The translations under genes were made by a program, and so were the position numbers. Positions 1-7,700 of a DNA stretch of 35,602 bases are shown piece by piece. A model generated the notes under the pieces. It ran no database searches. It saw only the letters and a program-made list of their open reading frames with translations, and had not been told where the DNA came from. Numbering within the stretch: position 1 is the stretch's first letter; each line of letters begins with the position of its first letter. The stretch is from Elusimicrobiota bacterium. GTDB lineage: Bacteria; Elusimicrobiota; Elusimicrobia; Elusimicrobiales; Elusimicrobiaceae. Location: contig JAQXJI010000023.1 of NCBI GenBank assembly GCA_029008615.1, positions 1-35,602 of the forward strand. Direction: 5' to 3'.

Positions 1-5
1 TCGCG

Positions 6-146
6 GCTAGCAATTTTCCATATTTGGGTAAATTTAAGTTTTTTCTTCGTTAGCGTAGCGAGAGTCGCTTTGCTCCCGTTCTTCTAGCTACGCGGCACTC
101 AGAATAAAACTTAAATTTCCGTCAAATCTGAAAAATCACGCTACTT
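6..146. repeat. Intergenic hairpin element A
   Basis: Imperfect long inverted repeat. The left arm (about 11-46) and right arm (about 101-138) each contain AAATTTAAGTTTT or its complement and pair over roughly 30 bases. Nested inside are GCGTAGC (53-59) with GCTACGC (87-93), and AGCGA (57-61) with TCGCT (65-69). The arms recur almost unchanged at 13641-13773, but the central part there is different. There is no ORF in it. It could be a non-autonomous repeat (MITE/REP-like) or a structured RNA; the sequence does not decide. Confidence 0.6.
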
Positions 147-198
147 AAACTCTCTCACGTTAAAAACACGCTTCTTTAATCCTCTAATATCATGTGAT

Positions 199-257
199 GT
201 AGGTTGGGCTTTTACCCGACAGGAAAAGCACCTTTTTAACGTCAAGCATAGCCTGAC
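199..257. repeat. Two small hairpin repeats
   Basis: The first hairpin (203-220) has GTTGGG and CCCGAC arms around a short T-rich loop. The second (241-257) has GTCAAGC and GCCTGAC arms, with one mismatch. Related copies stand in the same order at 13943-13957 and 14063-14079, upstream of the third Cys-rich cassette. This suggests that the 5' flanks of cassettes 1 and 3 share ancestry. Confidence 0.45.
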
Positions 258-310
258 CTATGTTTCTTTTCCTTTTTTTAGTAACTTTAACCGGCTTGAT
301 TTCTTTTAGA

Positions 311-413
311 TTTGAGCCTGATTTTAGTTTTTTCGTAGTGAGGTATACTTGCGGCTATGCGAACGAAGTGAGCGAGGTATCCGAACTAAAGAAAAGGCTA
401 AAATCAGGCCAAA
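311..413. repeat. Intergenic hairpin element B
   Basis: Perfect 12-base inverted arms (GCCTGATTTTAG at 316-327, complement at 398-409) enclose a loop region. The 44-base core at 340-383 recurs in reverse orientation at 13685-13728 with 40 of 44 bases identical; all four differences are transitions. The core contains two related motifs, GAGGTATAC and GAGGTATCC. The outer arms differ from those of elements A and C, so arms and core behave as separate modules. No coding potential was seen in the rest of 1-482. Confidence 0.6.
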
Positions 414-482
414 GGTAAAAGCAAATTGTAAGCCTAAATTATTGTCGTTCAGACGGAAACCTAAAACAAAATCATAAAACAG

Positions 483-511
483 TTGACTTGTTTTTTTTTT
501 TTTGATAAATT
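483..511 (+). promoter_or_regulatory. Poly-T spacer promoter, cassette 1 (T13)
   Basis: The -35 box is TTGACT (483-488) and the -10 candidate is TAAATT (506-511). The 17-base spacer is almost entirely a run of 13 T (491-503). The same promoter stands before the two paralogues with T12 and T11, giving spacers of 16 and 15. With the preferred sigma70 spacing of 17, this copy should be the strongest. Box assignment is by consensus match only. Confidence 0.6.
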
Positions 512-604
512 TAGCTCATAAATCGGCCTGCTAAAAGTGAGATATCTATGTTTTAGCTTAGGTTAGTTTAAACAGGCAGATTAACTCTAAAGGAGGTAAA
601 AAAG
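512..604 (+). promoter_or_regulatory. Conserved structured 5' leader, cassette 1
   Basis: This untranslated leader is almost identical in all three Cys-rich cassettes. AATCGGCCTG (521-530) can pair with CAGGCAGATT (573-582) over 9 of 10 positions with one G-A mismatch, closing a loop of about 42 bases. The strong Shine-Dalgarno AGGAGG (591-596) lies just after the stem, 8 nt before ATG 605. The leader also carries TTAGTTTAAAC (563-573), which matches a palindrome before the next gene. A role in translation control or mRNA stability is inference. Confidence 0.5.
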
Positions 605-1438
605 ATGCTAAAAAATAAAACGGTTAGGAAAAGATTTATAAGCAAAATCTTATCATTGTTAACTTTATTTGTAGTTGTATCCGCACCTGCTTTATTTGCG
701 GCAGTAGCTTCATGCACTGGTAATACAGGTACGAGTGGTACTAGATATGGAACAATTAACGGAACTTGTTATGCTTATTATTGCAAGGATGAAACAATGA
801 CTAAATTAGGCGGTGTAAATTCATCTCAATGTGCAAATTGCAGTGGAGTGAAATACGCACCTTCGGGGAATTGCGGAACATGTGAATATAAATGTTGCAG
901 CGATGGGAACTGGAGCGGATGTAACCAGGCGTGCCCAGATCCTAGTGCAGCTTGTTCAAGCAGTCAATGTTGGAACGGCTCAAAGTGTGCGGATAAGCCG
1001 GCATCAGGATTACAATATAACGGCAAATGTTATTTTAAATGGACAAACTGCAGCTGTAATAAAGGAACAGGCTGGAATTGCACGCAGACTCCTGCAGATA
1101 TTCAAGATGGCAGTTGGAGCGCTCAGACAAGCAAACAATTTACTACCAATTCTGGTCTATGTAGTACTAAAGTAGATATTTCTGAGAATGCTGTGTTATC
1201 TTGTAGGAGACAAGGGGCAAGTGTGCGTGGAATACCTTTGGAGAGAATGGGGGATGGTGAGGTTACTCATACCGGTGAGTGCTTTAAGGCTATCTCTTGT
1301 AAATGTAATAATACTGGTAAGACTATTCCAGTGGACCAATTAGGTAATATCCGTACGTACTGTTTGGGCACCGGCAGTTCTGGCGCCACATGCACTGGTA
1401 AGACTCTTACTTGTAGTTCACACAAGTCACCTTGTTGA
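605..1438 (+). CDS. Secreted 27-cysteine protein, paralogue 1
   Basis: I do not recognise the family. The 277-aa precursor starts with a lysine/arginine-rich n-region and a hydrophobic stretch ending near residue 32 (PALFA), a Sec signal peptide. Cleavage after LFA is likely; VASC at 34-37 also loosely fits a lipobox. The mature part holds 27 Cys (about 10%), many Gly, Ser, Thr and Asn, and no membrane segment, suggesting a disulfide-rich extracellular protein. The N-terminal half (to about residue 128, with CEYKCC and CSSSQCWNGSKC) is nearly identical to the paralogues at 2699 and 14298; the C-terminal half matches 14298 closely and 2699 only weakly. The start is fixed by AGGAGG 8 nt upstream. 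The upstream T tract makes on/off expression likely. A surface adhesin, colonisation factor or antigen is plausible, but unproven. Confidence 0.85.
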   Translation: MLKNKTVRKRFISKILSLLTLFVVVSAPALFAAVASCTGNTGTSGTRYGTINGTCYAYYCKDETMTKLGGVNSSQCANCSGVKYAPSGNCGTCEYKCCSDGNWSGCNQACPDPSAACSSSQCWNGSKCADKPASGLQYNGKCYFKWTNCSCNKGTGWNCTQTPADIQDGSWSAQTSKQFTTNSGLCSTKVDISENAVLSCRRQGASVRGIPLERMGDGEVTHTGECFKAISCKCNNTGKTIPVDQLGNIRTYCLGTGSSGATCTGKTLTCSSHKSPC

Positions 1439-1480
1439 ATTTGTTAGCATTCAGCTGACAATAAACCTCGAAACTAACCG

Positions 1481-1512
1481 CCCCGGTTTGCTTAAGGCAA
1501 GCCGGGGTTTTT
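1481..1512 (+). terminator. Intrinsic terminator of cassette 1
   Basis: A CCCCGGTTTGC / GCAAGCCGGGG stem with a short loop is followed by five T. The 40 or so bases before it are nearly identical to those after the third paralogue. Confidence 0.85.
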
Positions 1513-1541
1513 GGCGGGGGATTTATTTTCCGCAAGAAAAT

Positions 1542-1570
1542 TTGTTGAAATTTATTTTTTATGATATAAT
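1542..1570 (+). promoter_or_regulatory. Promoter of the frameshifted secreted-protein gene
   Basis: TTGTTG (1542-1547), a 17-base spacer and TATAAT (1565-1570) with an extended TGA just before the -10. Position and fit are good for the gene starting at 1626. Confidence 0.6.
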
Positions 1571-1577
1571 AAATATA

Positions 1578-1591
1578 TTAGTTTAAACTAA
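1578..1591. promoter_or_regulatory. Perfect 14-base palindrome TTAGTTTAAACTAA
   Basis: It lies at or just after the predicted transcription start of the 1626 gene. TTAGTTTAAAC of this palindrome also occurs in all three Cys-rich leaders (563-573 in the first). It could be a shared operator or an RNA stem; only the shared sequence is seen. Confidence 0.35.
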
Positions 1592-1625
1592 CTTTATAAA
1601 TGATGATGTAAAAACGGAGGTTGTA

Positions 1626-2242
1626 ATGAAAGTACAAGCAGTATTGGCAGGATTATTGCTGATGACGTCAATATCGGTATATTCTAAAGATATGTCGGAT
1701 TTGTATAATGGCGCTTCTTCGGCTTTGAAAAACGAGTCTTCCAGAAGTAAATTTTTTTGAACAGTAAGTTAGCTTCTGCTAACTTTATGAGCAAGTTGGA
1801 AAATCTTTATTTTAATTCTTTTTATGCAAATTCGCCTGAGTATACAAATTTATCTTCCCTAAGCCATAACGAACTTGACGCGAAGATATCGCGGGAGTTG
1901 CATTCCGTAGATTTTGATAAAACAATCGCTTCAGTAAAACCTGATACAAAAATAACTCCTTTGCCCAAAAATTTGGCCGGGGGGAAATTGGCCGGAATCA
2001 GAACTAGAAAATGGTTTGAAAGTTCTCGCAAGGCGGAAGCGGAAGTAAAAGAGAAAAGAGCCGTTTTGCGCGAAGTTAAAAGAAATTTCCAAAATTTCGA
2101 AAGCAATTTCCGCAAATTAAATCGTGAATTAAAAAATAAATTTTATATTTATATAAGGCAAGCCGTTAAGAGCATAAAAAGCGGGAATTATAATTCCGCA
2201 AAAAATATAACCGATTATATAAACAAAAATATAATCAAATAA
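1626..2242 (+). pseudogene. Small secreted protein broken by a frameshift at a T7 tract
   Basis: ATG 1626 has GGAGG at 1616-1620 and opens a signal peptide (MKVQAVLAGLLLMTSISVYS), but this frame stops at TGA 1758-1760, right after a run of seven T (1752-1758). The frame beginning in that run continues without a stop to 2242. One extra T (T8), or two fewer (T5), joins both parts into a protein of about 205 aa: a signal peptide plus a lysine-rich, helical domain with a probable coiled coil around residues 115-170. I do not recognise the family. Explanations are a sequencing error, a decayed gene, a phase-variable tract, or transcriptional slippage. Its placement between two cassettes with variable T tracts makes the phase-variable reading worth testing. 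It has its own promoter and terminator. Confidence 0.7.
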
Positions 2243-2271
2243 GATATTTTCATCCTTATAAGTTCCTCAGT

Positions 2272-2302
2272 AGGCGGAGAGTAAGCCCTCCGCCTTTTTT
2301 TC
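2272..2302 (+). terminator. Intrinsic terminator after the frameshifted gene
   Basis: A GGCGGAG / CTCCGCC stem is followed by seven or eight T. Confidence 0.85.
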
Positions 2303-2577
2303 GCCCAGATCGTAAAATACTCGCAAAACTTTTTAAATAGTAAATGCCGGTCAGGTTATACTGACGGCGTTTCTGTTGTGTCCTTCTTGCGTCTGTTCTT
2401 TTAAGCCGTTATATTGAAGTGGATTCAGTATCCTGTCGTAACTATTTACAATAAGATCCTGAAACAAGTTCAGGATGACGGAAATAACACAAGGGGGAGA
2501 TGACTTTTCAGGATAATAGATTGCAGTTCCTTTTGCGGTGTCGTACGTCGTGGCGGTTCGTTAAAAAGCGAAAACAG
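2303..2577. repeat. Gene-free spacer with palindromic repeats
   Basis: No gene was seen. A hairpin GCCGGTCAG/CTGACGGC lies at 2346-2368. The block 2430-2478 matches 14000-14048 at 47 of 49 bases. Its core is a perfect inverted repeat, ATCCTGAA (2456-2463) and TTCAGGAT (2469-2476). GTCGTACGTCG (2540-2550) is shared with the flank of the third cassette (14141-14151). The CAGGAT palindrome looks like a dispersed intergenic repeat. Confidence 0.5.
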
Positions 2578-2605
2578 TTGACTTGTTTTTTTTTTTTGAT
2601 AAATT
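2578..2605 (+). promoter_or_regulatory. Poly-T spacer promoter, cassette 2 (T12)
   Basis: TTGACT (2578-2583) and TAAATT (2600-2605) are separated by 16 bases that include 12 T (2586-2597). It is otherwise the same as the promoters at 483 and 14178. The conserved leader follows, with stem arms at 2615-2624 and 2667-2676. Confidence 0.6.
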
Positions 2606-2698
2606 TAGCTCATAAATCGGCCTGCCAAGTATGATATATCTATGTTTTAGCTTAGGTTAGTTTAAACAGGCAGATTAACTCTAAAGGAGGTAAAAAAG

Positions 2699-3535
2699 AT
2701 GCTAAAAAATAAAACGGTTAGGAAAAGATTTATAAGCAAAATCTTATTTTTGTTAGCTTTATTTATAGTTGTTTGTATTCCCGCTTCATTTGCGGCAGTA
2801 GCTTCATGCACTGGTAATACAGGTACGAGTGGTACTAGATATGGAACAATTAACGGAACTTGTTATGCTTATTATTGCAGTAATGGAACAGTAAATAAAT
2901 TAGGCAGTATGAATTCATCTTACTGTGCAAATTGCAGCGGCGTGAAATACGAACCTTCGGGGAATTGCGGAACATGTGAATATAAATGCTGCAGCGACGG
3001 GAACTGGAGCGGATGTAACCAGGCATGCCCAGATCCGAGTGCGGCTTGTTCAAGCAGTCAATGCTGGAACGGCTCAAAATGCGTCGATAAGCCCGGCAAA
3101 CAGTATGACGGCACATGTTATTATACTTGGTCAAGCTGTACTTGCAATAAGGGCAGCGGCTGGAGTTGCAGCGGGAAAAACTATGAAAGTCGAAAGACGC
3201 AAAAGGGAACATGGACATATTGGGGCGATAAGACTTATAGCTCCTCAAAACCGTCTTCTACATGTCAATATAGCGTTAATACTTATCTCAATGGTTCTAG
3301 CTATACTCCTACGGATGCACTTGCTACTACAGTGTGTCAGAAACAGGCGGCCGGCGTTACAGGTACACCGGTAGGTACGACTACATGGAGCGGAAGCTGC
3401 CGAGTAGTAGGATCCTGCTGGTGTGTGAGTTATAGCGGCTCAGTAATTGGTGATGGTAATTCTTATTGCAACACCAGTATGTATAAATGCCAAATAAGAG
3501 AGGTGAGTTGCTCTGAGGAGTCTGTTTGCGGCTAA
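2699..3535 (+). CDS. Secreted 27-cysteine protein, paralogue 2
   Basis: This 278-aa precursor has the same signal peptide and N-terminal Cys-rich domain as the 605 protein, almost residue for residue to about position 128. After that the sequence changes sharply (Tyr/Ser/Thr-rich, with SYTPTDALATTVC). A framework is still recognisable: C-x-x-Q-A-x-x-V-x-G-x-P, then GSC, a gap of four, and CWC. The total is again 27 Cys, so the cysteine scaffold is kept while the sequence between cysteines varies. It has the strong AGGAGG site and its own terminator, and is monocistronic. Function unknown; the pattern fits a surface-exposed, disulfide-stabilised protein under diversifying pressure. Confidence 0.85.
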   Translation: MLKNKTVRKRFISKILFLLALFIVVCIPASFAAVASCTGNTGTSGTRYGTINGTCYAYYCSNGTVNKLGSMNSSYCANCSGVKYEPSGNCGTCEYKCCSDGNWSGCNQACPDPSAACSSSQCWNGSKCVDKPGKQYDGTCYYTWSSCTCNKGSGWSCSGKNYESRKTQKGTWTYWGDKTYSSSKPSSTCQYSVNTYLNGSSYTPTDALATTVCQKQAAGVTGTPVGTTTWSGSCRVVGSCWCVSYSGSVIGDGNSYCNTSMYKCQIREVSCSEESVCG

Positions 3536-3569
3536 TTTACCGGGATAAAACCCGACTCTCAACTAACCG

Positions 3570-3604
3570 CCCCGCCCTAGCGAAAGCAAAGGCGGGGTTT
3601 TGTT
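3570..3604 (+). terminator. Intrinsic terminator of cassette 2
   Basis: A CCCCGCC / GGCGGGG stem with a GCGAAAGC-type inner loop is followed by a T-rich tail. The same form ends cassette 3. Confidence 0.85.
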
Positions 3605-3607
3605 TTA

Positions 3608-3613
3608 TATAAT
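3608..3613 (+). promoter_or_regulatory. -10 box for a possible leaderless CDF transcript
   Basis: TATAAT ends 6 nt before ATG 3620, and there is no Shine-Dalgarno between. No convincing -35 box is visible, so the call rests on the -10 and its spacing. Confidence 0.4.
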
Positions 3614-3619
3614 ATTAAT

Positions 3620-4519
3620 ATGAATATCAGCGTACAAGACCGTGTAAAACAAACGGAAAAAATAACTTATATTTGTATGGTCGGCAATATATTTCTTGCC
3701 GTGCTGAAAATATTGGCAGGTGTATTTGGCGCAAGCGCGGCTATGATTGCCGACGGCGTACATTCTTTTTCCGATTTGGTTACCGATGTAGTCCTTTTGG
3801 TCGGTGTTCGCTTAGGCAGCGCGCCCGAGGACGAAAAACATCCTTACGGGCACGGTCGTTTTGAAACATTTTCCTCACTTATAATCGCCCTGGTACTGAT
3901 AGTGGCCGCTTTTTGGCTGTTTTACGGCGGGGTTAAGGCGGTCTATTCTTCTTTTAAAGGGGCATTGCTCCCCGCGCCTTATTATATTTCCTTAATAATG
4001 GCGGCGATATCGGTAATTGCAAAGGAAGCGATGTACCAATATACCGTCAAAGTAGGACGCAGAATAAACAGCACGGCTTTGATATCAAACGCGTGGCACC
4101 ACAGAAGCGACGCTTTTTCTTCCCTGGGGGTGCTTGTCGGTGTTGCGGGCGCAATGTTTTTGGGGCCTAAATGGCGCTTGCTTGACCCGCTTACCGCGGC
4201 CCTTGTCAGCTTATTTATAGCTGCTGTCGGCTTTAAGATTTTGAATATGGCCGTATCGGAATTTCTTGATGCCGCACTTCCGAAAAGCAGCTTGGATACA
4301 ATAAAGAAAATCTGCCTTTCCGTAGAAGGGGTGCAAAACCCGCACGAGATAAAAACCCGCAAAGTAGGCTATCGCGCCGTTATAGATTTGCATATAGATC
4401 TCCCTAAAGAAACTCCTTTTGAAACCGTACATAGCAAAATGTCGGAAATAGAAGACAGGCTAAAAGCTGAGTTTGGCGAAGGCTCTATCATTTCCATTCA
4501 TCCCGAACCTCTGCCGTAA
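3620..4519 (+). CDS. Cation diffusion facilitator (CDF) family metal exporter
   Basis: At 299 aa this has the normal CDF length. It has about six membrane segments between residues 18 and 205 and a cytoplasmic C-terminal domain of about 85 residues. The metal-site motifs are present: ADGVHSFSDLVTD near residues 43-55 in TM2, HPYGHGRFE after it, and HHRSDAFSSLG near residue 158 in TM5 (HxxxD). Family knowledge predicts proton-driven efflux of Zn, Fe, Mn or a similar divalent ion across the inner membrane; the substrate cannot be read here. It follows a terminator directly and has no Shine-Dalgarno, so it is probably read from its own promoter, perhaps as a leaderless mRNA. Confidence 0.92.
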   Translation: MNISVQDRVKQTEKITYICMVGNIFLAVLKILAGVFGASAAMIADGVHSFSDLVTDVVLLVGVRLGSAPEDEKHPYGHGRFETFSSLIIALVLIVAAFWLFYGGVKAVYSSFKGALLPAPYYISLIMAAISVIAKEAMYQYTVKVGRRINSTALISNAWHHRSDAFSSLGVLVGVAGAMFLGPKWRLLDPLTAALVSLFIAAVGFKILNMAVSEFLDAALPKSSLDTIKKICLSVEGVQNPHEIKTRKVGYRAVIDLHIDLPKETPFETVHSKMSEIEDRLKAEFGEGSIISIHPEPLP

Positions 4520-4732
4520 GTTTTTGTTTTATATATTTTCATATTGCGGGGATATTTTGATTGTAATACTCACCCGCATATTCTAATAGAACACTTCTAA
4601 TGGCTAAATTTTGCCTATTAAACCCAATACCGTTACGCTTAGCTTAAGAAAACATTGTTTTTATTGATATATTCGGTGAACATATAGCCTTGGCTGCTGT
4701 GGACTTCTTAAGAGTAATTTTAATAATAAATG
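4520..4732. other. Intergenic region without visible features
   Basis: AT-rich spacer between two convergent genes. I see no ORF with a ribosome site and no strong hairpin other than the terminator at 4733-4765. Confidence 0.4.
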
Positions 4733-4765
4733 AAAAATCCCGCGTCAGCAAGTAACGCGGGATTC
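4733..4765 (-). terminator. Intrinsic terminator of nifJ
   Basis: On the minus strand, AATCCCGCGT and ACGCGGGATT form a 10-bp stem followed by five T. Confidence 0.85.
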
Positions 4766-4790
4766 TTAACTGAAAAGTAAGCTTTATTTA

Positions 4791-7700
4791 TTAAGCTTTT
4801 GCTTCCTCTTCTTTCTGGCCGGGCAATGCCGCAAGCTGTTTGTAGAGGTTGCGTCTGTAAGCGTATTCCGCTTCCGCAATCTTAAGCAGCTGTTCGGCTC
4901 TGGCCGGGTTGTTCTTCATCAAGGCTTTGAACCTGTTTTCGCCGGACATAAAGTCCTTCAAAGCGATTGTCGGTTCGCCGCTGTCGACTTTAAGAGGATT
5001 AAGCCCTTGCTCTTTCAAAGCCGGGTTGTAGCGGTAAAGTATCCATCTTCCGCTCTGTACGGCTTTTTTGGCTTCAAGCAAGCCTTTGCTCATATCAATA
5101 CCGTGCGCTATGCAGTGGGCATAGGCGATTACGATAGCCGGGCCGTCATAGGCTTCGGCTTCCGCCAAGGCCTGTACGGCTTGGTTCATATTCGCACCCA
5201 AGCAGATTTGGGCTACGTAAATGTTGCCGTAAGTCATGGCTATCATACCGAGGTCTTTCTTCGGCATTGATTTGCCAGCCGCCGCAAACAAGGCTACCGC
5301 GCCCATAGGCGTAGCTTTTGACATCTGACCGCCAGTGTTGGAGTAAACTTCCGTATCCATTACGAGGACTTTTACGTTCTTGCCGCTGGCGAGTACGTGA
5401 TCCAAGCCGCCGTAACCGATATCGTAGGCCCAGCCGTCACCGCCCAAAATCCATACGGATTTCTTGACGAGGTAATCGGCCAAAGCGAGCATTCTTTCGT
5501 CCTTGGTTAAGGATTTAAGTTTGGCGACTCTTTCCCTTTGCGCGTCGATTTCAGCCGTAGTTTTCTGGGAAGCGTTCAAGATTTCGTCAACCAAAGCGTC
5601 GTTGCCGAGTTCGCCTTTAATGGCGTTGAGCTGAGCGGCGGCGTCGCTGTAAAGCTGATCGTAAGCCAAGCGGATACCCATACCGAATTCGGCGTTATCC
5701 TCAAAGAGGGAGTTCGCCCAAGCGGGGCCTTTGCCGTCGTCGCGTTTGCAATAAGGCGTGGTAGGCAGGTTGCCGCCGTAGATTGAGGAGCAGCCCGTAG
5801 CGTTGGCTATTGCAAGGTGATCGCCGTGAAGCTGGGTTAACAGTTTTACGTAAGGCGTTTCACCGCAGCCCGCGCAAGCGCCGGAGAACTCAAACAACGG
5901 TTTCTGGAGCTGAGAACCTTTTACACTTTCTTTTTTGGTTTTGACGTCGGCCTGTTTAAGGCTGAGGAAGAATTTAAAGTTTTCTCTTTCGTCTTTCCTT
6001 AAAGGAAGCTGCTCAACCATATTGATTGCTTTCTTCGTTGCGTCGGCTTTATTTTTGGCGGGGCAGTTCGTTACGCACGCGCCGCAGCCGGTGCAGTCTT
6101 CAACGGCTACCTGTACGGTAAATTTAAGGCCGGACAAATCGGCTTTGCCGTCTACGGATTTGAAAGTCTTGGGGGCGTTTGCCAATTCTTCCGCTTTATA
6201 AGCTTTAATGCGGATAGCGGCGTGAGGGCAGACGAGTGAGCAGATACCGCATTGTATGCAGGTGCTGGGATCCCACGCGGGAACCATAAGCGCGATATTG
6301 CGTTTTTCGTACTGGGTCGTGCCCGTCGGGAAGATACCGCCTACCGGCATTTTGGAGGTCGGCAGTTCGTCGCCGTTGTAGGAAATCATTTTGCCGAGAA
6401 CGTCTTTTACGAATTCCGGGGCGTCGGCCGGTACGGGCGGCACCATAGATATCGTTGAAGTTACGTGATCGGGGTATTTGATTTCGTGTAAACCGTCAAG
6501 GGCGGCGTCCACGGCCGCATAGTTCTTGTTGACGATTTCTTCGCCTTTTTTTGAATAGGTCTTTTTGATGGCTTCTTTAATGGCGGCGATGGCGGCATCC
6601 TTTTCAATTACGCCGGCAATACCGAAGAAAGCCGTCTGCATAATGGTATTGGTTCTGGAACCCATACCCGTTTTCAAAGCGATGTGGGAAGCGTCAATGG
6701 CGTAGAATTTAAGTTTCTTGTCGATAATCTGCTTCTGCACTTCTTTGGGGAGCTTATCCCAAACTTCTTCTTTTGAATAAGGAGCGTTCAAAAGGAAGGT
6801 CGCGCCCTGTTTGGCTTTGCCGAGGATGTCATATCTTTCCAGGAAGGAGAACATATGGCAGGCGATAAAATCGGCGTGCTCGATAAGATAAGGCGCGCGG
6901 ATGTATTTTTTGCCGAAGCGGATATGCGAAGTCGTCATAGAACCGGATTTTTTGGAGTCGTAGACGAAGTATCCCTGGGCTAAATTGTCGGTGTTGGCGC
7001 TGATGATTTTCATCGTGTTTTTGTTTGCGCCTACCGTACCGTCGGAGCCTAAACCGTAGAACATAGCGTTAAAGGTGCCGTCGTTTTCATTGGCTTCGAA
7101 AACCGGCGTCTTGAGGGATTTGCCGCCCAAGTCGTCTTCAATGCCGAGGATGAAGCTCGTGATAGGTTCTTTGGCGTCGAGGTTGTCAAAAGCGGCCTTT
7201 ACCATAGCGGGGGTAAATTCCTTGGAGCCGATACCGTATCTTCCGCCGATGATAAGCGGGGTGGAGGGGAATTTCTCTTTGGCTTCTTTGGTCAAGAAAG
7301 CGGAGCAAACGTCCTGGAACAAAGGTTCACCGAGTGAACCGGGTTCTTTGGTTCTGTCGAGTACGGCGATTTTCTTTACGGTTTTGGGGAAAGCGTTGAT
7401 AAAATCAACGGAGCTGAACGGCCTGAAAAGTTTTACTTTAAGTACGCCGACTTTCTGGCCTTTAAGCATTTCCACCGCCGTCTGGGCTACGTCCGCGCCG
7501 GAAGCCATTACTACGATTACTTTTTCCGCATCGGCGTCGCCGACGTATTCGAAAAGGTCGTATTTTCTGCCGGTAAGCTCGGCGAATTTGGCCATATATT
7601 TTTTAACTACGGCCGGGGTGTTTTCATAAAATTTGTTTACGGCTTCTCTGCCCTGGAAGTATACGTCCGGGTTCTGAGCGGTTCCGCGGATTGTAGGATA

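Noticed and set aside
6-413. Hairpin elements as insertion-sequence ends
   Set aside because: No transposase gene or clear target-site duplication was seen; a non-autonomous element remains possible.
605-1438. Variable C-terminal halves as a diversity-generating retroelement target
   Set aside because: No reverse transcriptase or template repeat is seen in the window, and the differences are not limited to one base type.
2430-2478. Direct repeats as a CRISPR array
   Set aside because: The copies are 11.6 kb apart, palindromic and not arranged with regular spacers; no cas gene is present.
2850-3248. Overlapping frames of about 100-130 codons within the Cys-rich genes
   Set aside because: The signal peptide, ribosome site and cysteine conservation all support the main frame; the others recur only because the DNA is duplicated.
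7075-7629. Open plus-strand frames inside the nifJ gene
   Set aside because: They are opposite-strand shadows of a long, well-conserved PFOR gene and have no ribosome site or recognisable domain.
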